Origin: Auanema rhodensis
Taxonomy: Eukaryota; Nematoda; Chromadorea; Rhabditida; Rhabditidae
Length of the DNA: 64,000 nucleotides
Reading direction: 5' to 3'
NCBI GenBank assembly: GCA_964057225.1
Contig: OZ059900.1
Span: 13,407,638-13,471,637, forward strand
The notes beneath the pieces were generated by a model, which made no database searches, was not told where the DNA came from, and saw nothing but the letters and a program-made list of their open reading frames with translations. Positions 61,878 to 64,000 of the stretch are shown here, one piece after another (within the stretch, counting starts at the first letter, position 1; the number at the start of each line of letters is the position of its first letter). A program made the position numbers and the translations under genes.

Positions 61878-64000
61878 ATGCCAAAGCAAAACAAATTTGA
61901 ATATGAACATGACGCGTCTTTTACATTATAATTTGACCGGATAAAGCTTTGTATAGCTTTGTACACTGATCACATATACGGCGATAGGCTAGAACACTTC
62001 ATAAGTTTCCTGAATAGATTTGGTTTAATCACCCAAGTTAGAGGTAGTATCTCAATCTAACCAGAGAACTTCTGAGTTGGAAATACATTTTGGAAAGCAC
62101 ACCATGAGTGTGCAATATTGAAAACTGTCTGTCTTAGTATGATTATATGACACTATAGATGCCAAAGCAAAACAAATTTGAATATGAACATGACGCGTCT
62201 TTTACATTATAGTTTGACCGGATAAAGCTTTGTATAGCTTTGTATAGCTTTGTACACTGATCACATATACGGCGATAGGCTAGAACAGTTCATAAGTTTC
62301 CTGAATAGATTTGGTTTAATTACCCAAGTTAGAGGTAGTATCTCAATCTAACCAAAGAACTTCTGAGTTGGAAATACATTTTGGAAAGCACACCATGAGT
62401 GTGCAATATTAAAAACTGTCTGTCTTAGTATGATTATATGACACTATAGATGCCAAAGCAAAACAAATTTGAATATGAACATGACGCGTCTTTTACATTA
62501 TAGTTTCACCGGATAAAGCTTTGTATAGCTTTGTACACTGATCACATATACGGCGATAGGCTAGAACAGTTCATAAGTTTCCTGAATAGATTTGGTTTAA
62601 TTACCCAAGTTAGAGGTAGTATCTCAATCTAACCAAAGAACTTCTGAGTTGGAAATACATTTTGGAAAGCACACCATGAGTGTGCAATATTGAAAACTGT
62701 TTGTCTTAGTATGATTATATGACACTATAGATGCCAAAGCAGAACAAATTTGAATATGAACATGACGCGTCTTTTACATTATAGTTTGACCGGATAAAGC
62801 TTTGTATAGATTTGTACACTGAGCACATATACGGCGATAGGCTAGAACAGTTCATAAGTTTCCTGAATAGATTTGGTTTAATTACCCAAGTTAGAGGTAG
62901 TATCTCAATCTAACCAGAGAACTTCTGAGTTGGAAATACATTTTGGAAAGCACACCATGAGTGTGCAATATTGAAAACTGTTTGTCTTAGTATGATTATA
63001 TGACACTATAGATGCCAAAGCAGAACAAATTTGAATATGAACATGACGCGTCTTTTACATTATAGTTTGACCGGATAAAGCTTTGTATAGCTTTGTATAG
63101 CTTTGTACACTGATCACATATACGGCGAGAGGCTAGAACACTTCATAAGTTTCCTGAATAGATTTGGTTTAATTACCCAAGTTAGAGGTAGTATCTCAAT
63201 CTAACCAGAGAACTTCTGAGTTGGAAATACATTTTGGAAAGCACACCATGAGTGTGCAATATTGAAAACTGTTTGTCTTAGTATGATTATATGACACTAT
63301 AGATGCCAAAGCAAAACAAATTTGAATATGAACATGACGCGTCTTTTACATTATAATTTGACCGGATAAAGCTTTGCATAGCTTTGTACACTGAACACAT
63401 ATACGGCGATAGGCTAGAACAGTTCATAAGTTTCCTGAATAGATTTGGTTTAATTACCCAAGTTAGAGGTAGTATCTCAATCTAACCAAAGAACTTCTGA
63501 GTTGGAAATACATTTTGGAAAGCACACCATGAGTGTGCAATATTAAAAACTGTCTGTCTTAGTATGATTATATGACACTATAGATGCCAAAGCAAAACAA
63601 ATTTGAATATGAACATGACGCGTCTTTTACATTATAGTTTGACCGGATAAAGCTTTGTATAGATTTGTACACTGATCACATATACGGCGATAGGCTAGAA
63701 CAGTTCATAAGTTTCCTGAATAGATTTGGTTTAATTACCCAAGTTAGAGGTAGTATCTCAATCTAACCAAAGAACTTCTGAGTTGGAAATACATTTTGGA
63801 AAGCACACCATGAGTGTGCAATATTGAAAACTGTTTGTCTTAGTATGATTATATGACACTATAGATGCCAAAGCAGAACAAATTTGAATATGAACATGAC
63901 GCGTCTTTTACATTATAGTTTGACCGGATAAAGCTTTGTATAGATTTGTACACTGAGCACATATACGGCGATAGGCTAGAACAGTTCATAAGTTTCCTGA
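61878..64000 (+). repeat. Mixed recent-group monomers and right partial monomer
   Basis: Starts are at 61878 (S, ATAATTTGACC), 62159 (L), 62450 (S), 62731 (S, CAGAAC, CTGAGCAC), 63012 (L, CAGAAC, CGAGAGG, ACACTTCAT), 63303 (S, ATAATTTGACC, TTTGCATAGC, CTGAACAC), 63584 (S) and 63865 (136 bases to the window end). The copies at 62450 and 62731 resemble 53328 and 53609. The copy at 63012 combines tags from three groups. The array runs out of the window. Confidence 0.85.

Larger units (their letters stand above)
1..64000 (+). repeat. Satellite DNA array, 281/291-bp monomer, head to tail
   Basis: The same unit recurs across the whole window without interruption. Taking ATGCCAAAG as the phase marker, monomer starts run from 162 to 63865, and every interval is 281 bp (119 cases) or 291 bp (104 cases). 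All copies have the same orientation. Copies differ mainly by point substitutions shared within subfamilies, so pairwise similarity is very high throughout. No transposon, inverted copy or unique spacer interrupts it. Uninterrupted long-monomer satellite of this kind is typical of eukaryotic heterochromatin. Both ends are cut inside a monomer, so the true array is longer. I do not recognise the family and cannot assign a species or prove a centromeric location. Confidence 0.98.

Noticed and set aside
1-64000. Telomere repeat, rDNA spacer or LTR/helitron tandem
   Set aside because: No short telomeric motif, no rRNA similarity, no target-site duplications, terminal repeats or transposase/reverse transcriptase coding sequence were seen.

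Overview
The whole 64,000-base window is one uninterrupted, head-to-tail satellite DNA array. I see no unique sequence, no convincing gene, no RNA gene and no recognisable transposon. Every monomer lies on the same strand. Taking the conserved ATGCCAAAG motif as the monomer start, I count 223 complete monomers from 162 to 63864, plus a 161-base partial copy on the left and a 136-base partial copy on the right. All 223 are either 281 bp (119 copies, 'S') or 291 bp (104 copies, 'L'). The only length difference is two versus three copies of a 10-bp unit, AGCTTTGTAT. The sum 119x281 + 104x291 = 63,703 matches the measured span exactly, so no other net length change exists. The short consensus is about 35% G+C (98 of 281 by hand count).

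The array points to a eukaryote and to a heterochromatic block, such as centromeric, pericentromeric or subtelomeric satellite. I do not recognise the satellite family and cannot name the species. Both window edges cut through a monomer, so the array continues in both directions and its full length is unknown.

Layout by subfamily. (1) 1 to about 20.2 kb: old mixed S/L monomers carrying diagnostic bases such as CTGGAT/CTGAAT, ACAATGATC and GGTTCAATT, arranged in several higher-order repeats (HORs) and large duplications. (2) About 20.2 to 31.3 kb, with earlier small islands at 7.3-8.2 and 9.9-10.5 kb: monomers with CGAGAGG, TTTATAAG and ATTAAAAAC. (3) 22.2 to 32.7 kb: eight S monomers with two linked changes that open a 60-codon frame. 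(4) 29.9 to 39.4 kb: L monomers with a T-to-A change (TCTTTAACATT) that opens a 70-codon frame on the other strand. (5) From about 40.9 kb to the end: a distinct group with TTTCACCGG, TTAATCACCC, GGATAGAGC, TTGACTTGTT and CAGAAC variants and no CTGGAT. This part includes eight essentially identical 281-bp monomers at 45.4-47.6 kb.

There is no gene network to describe. What the sequence records is satellite evolution: nested tandem duplications, HORs of 2 to 8 monomers, chimeric monomers marking unequal-exchange breakpoints, and local homogenisation. The most notable structural elements of the monomer are a 17-bp dyad able to form a hairpin, the 10-bp unit that changes length by about one helical turn, and a block of conserved CpG sites. 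The open reading frames look accidental: the start context is weak, a stop lies directly upstream, and most differences between copies change the amino acid.
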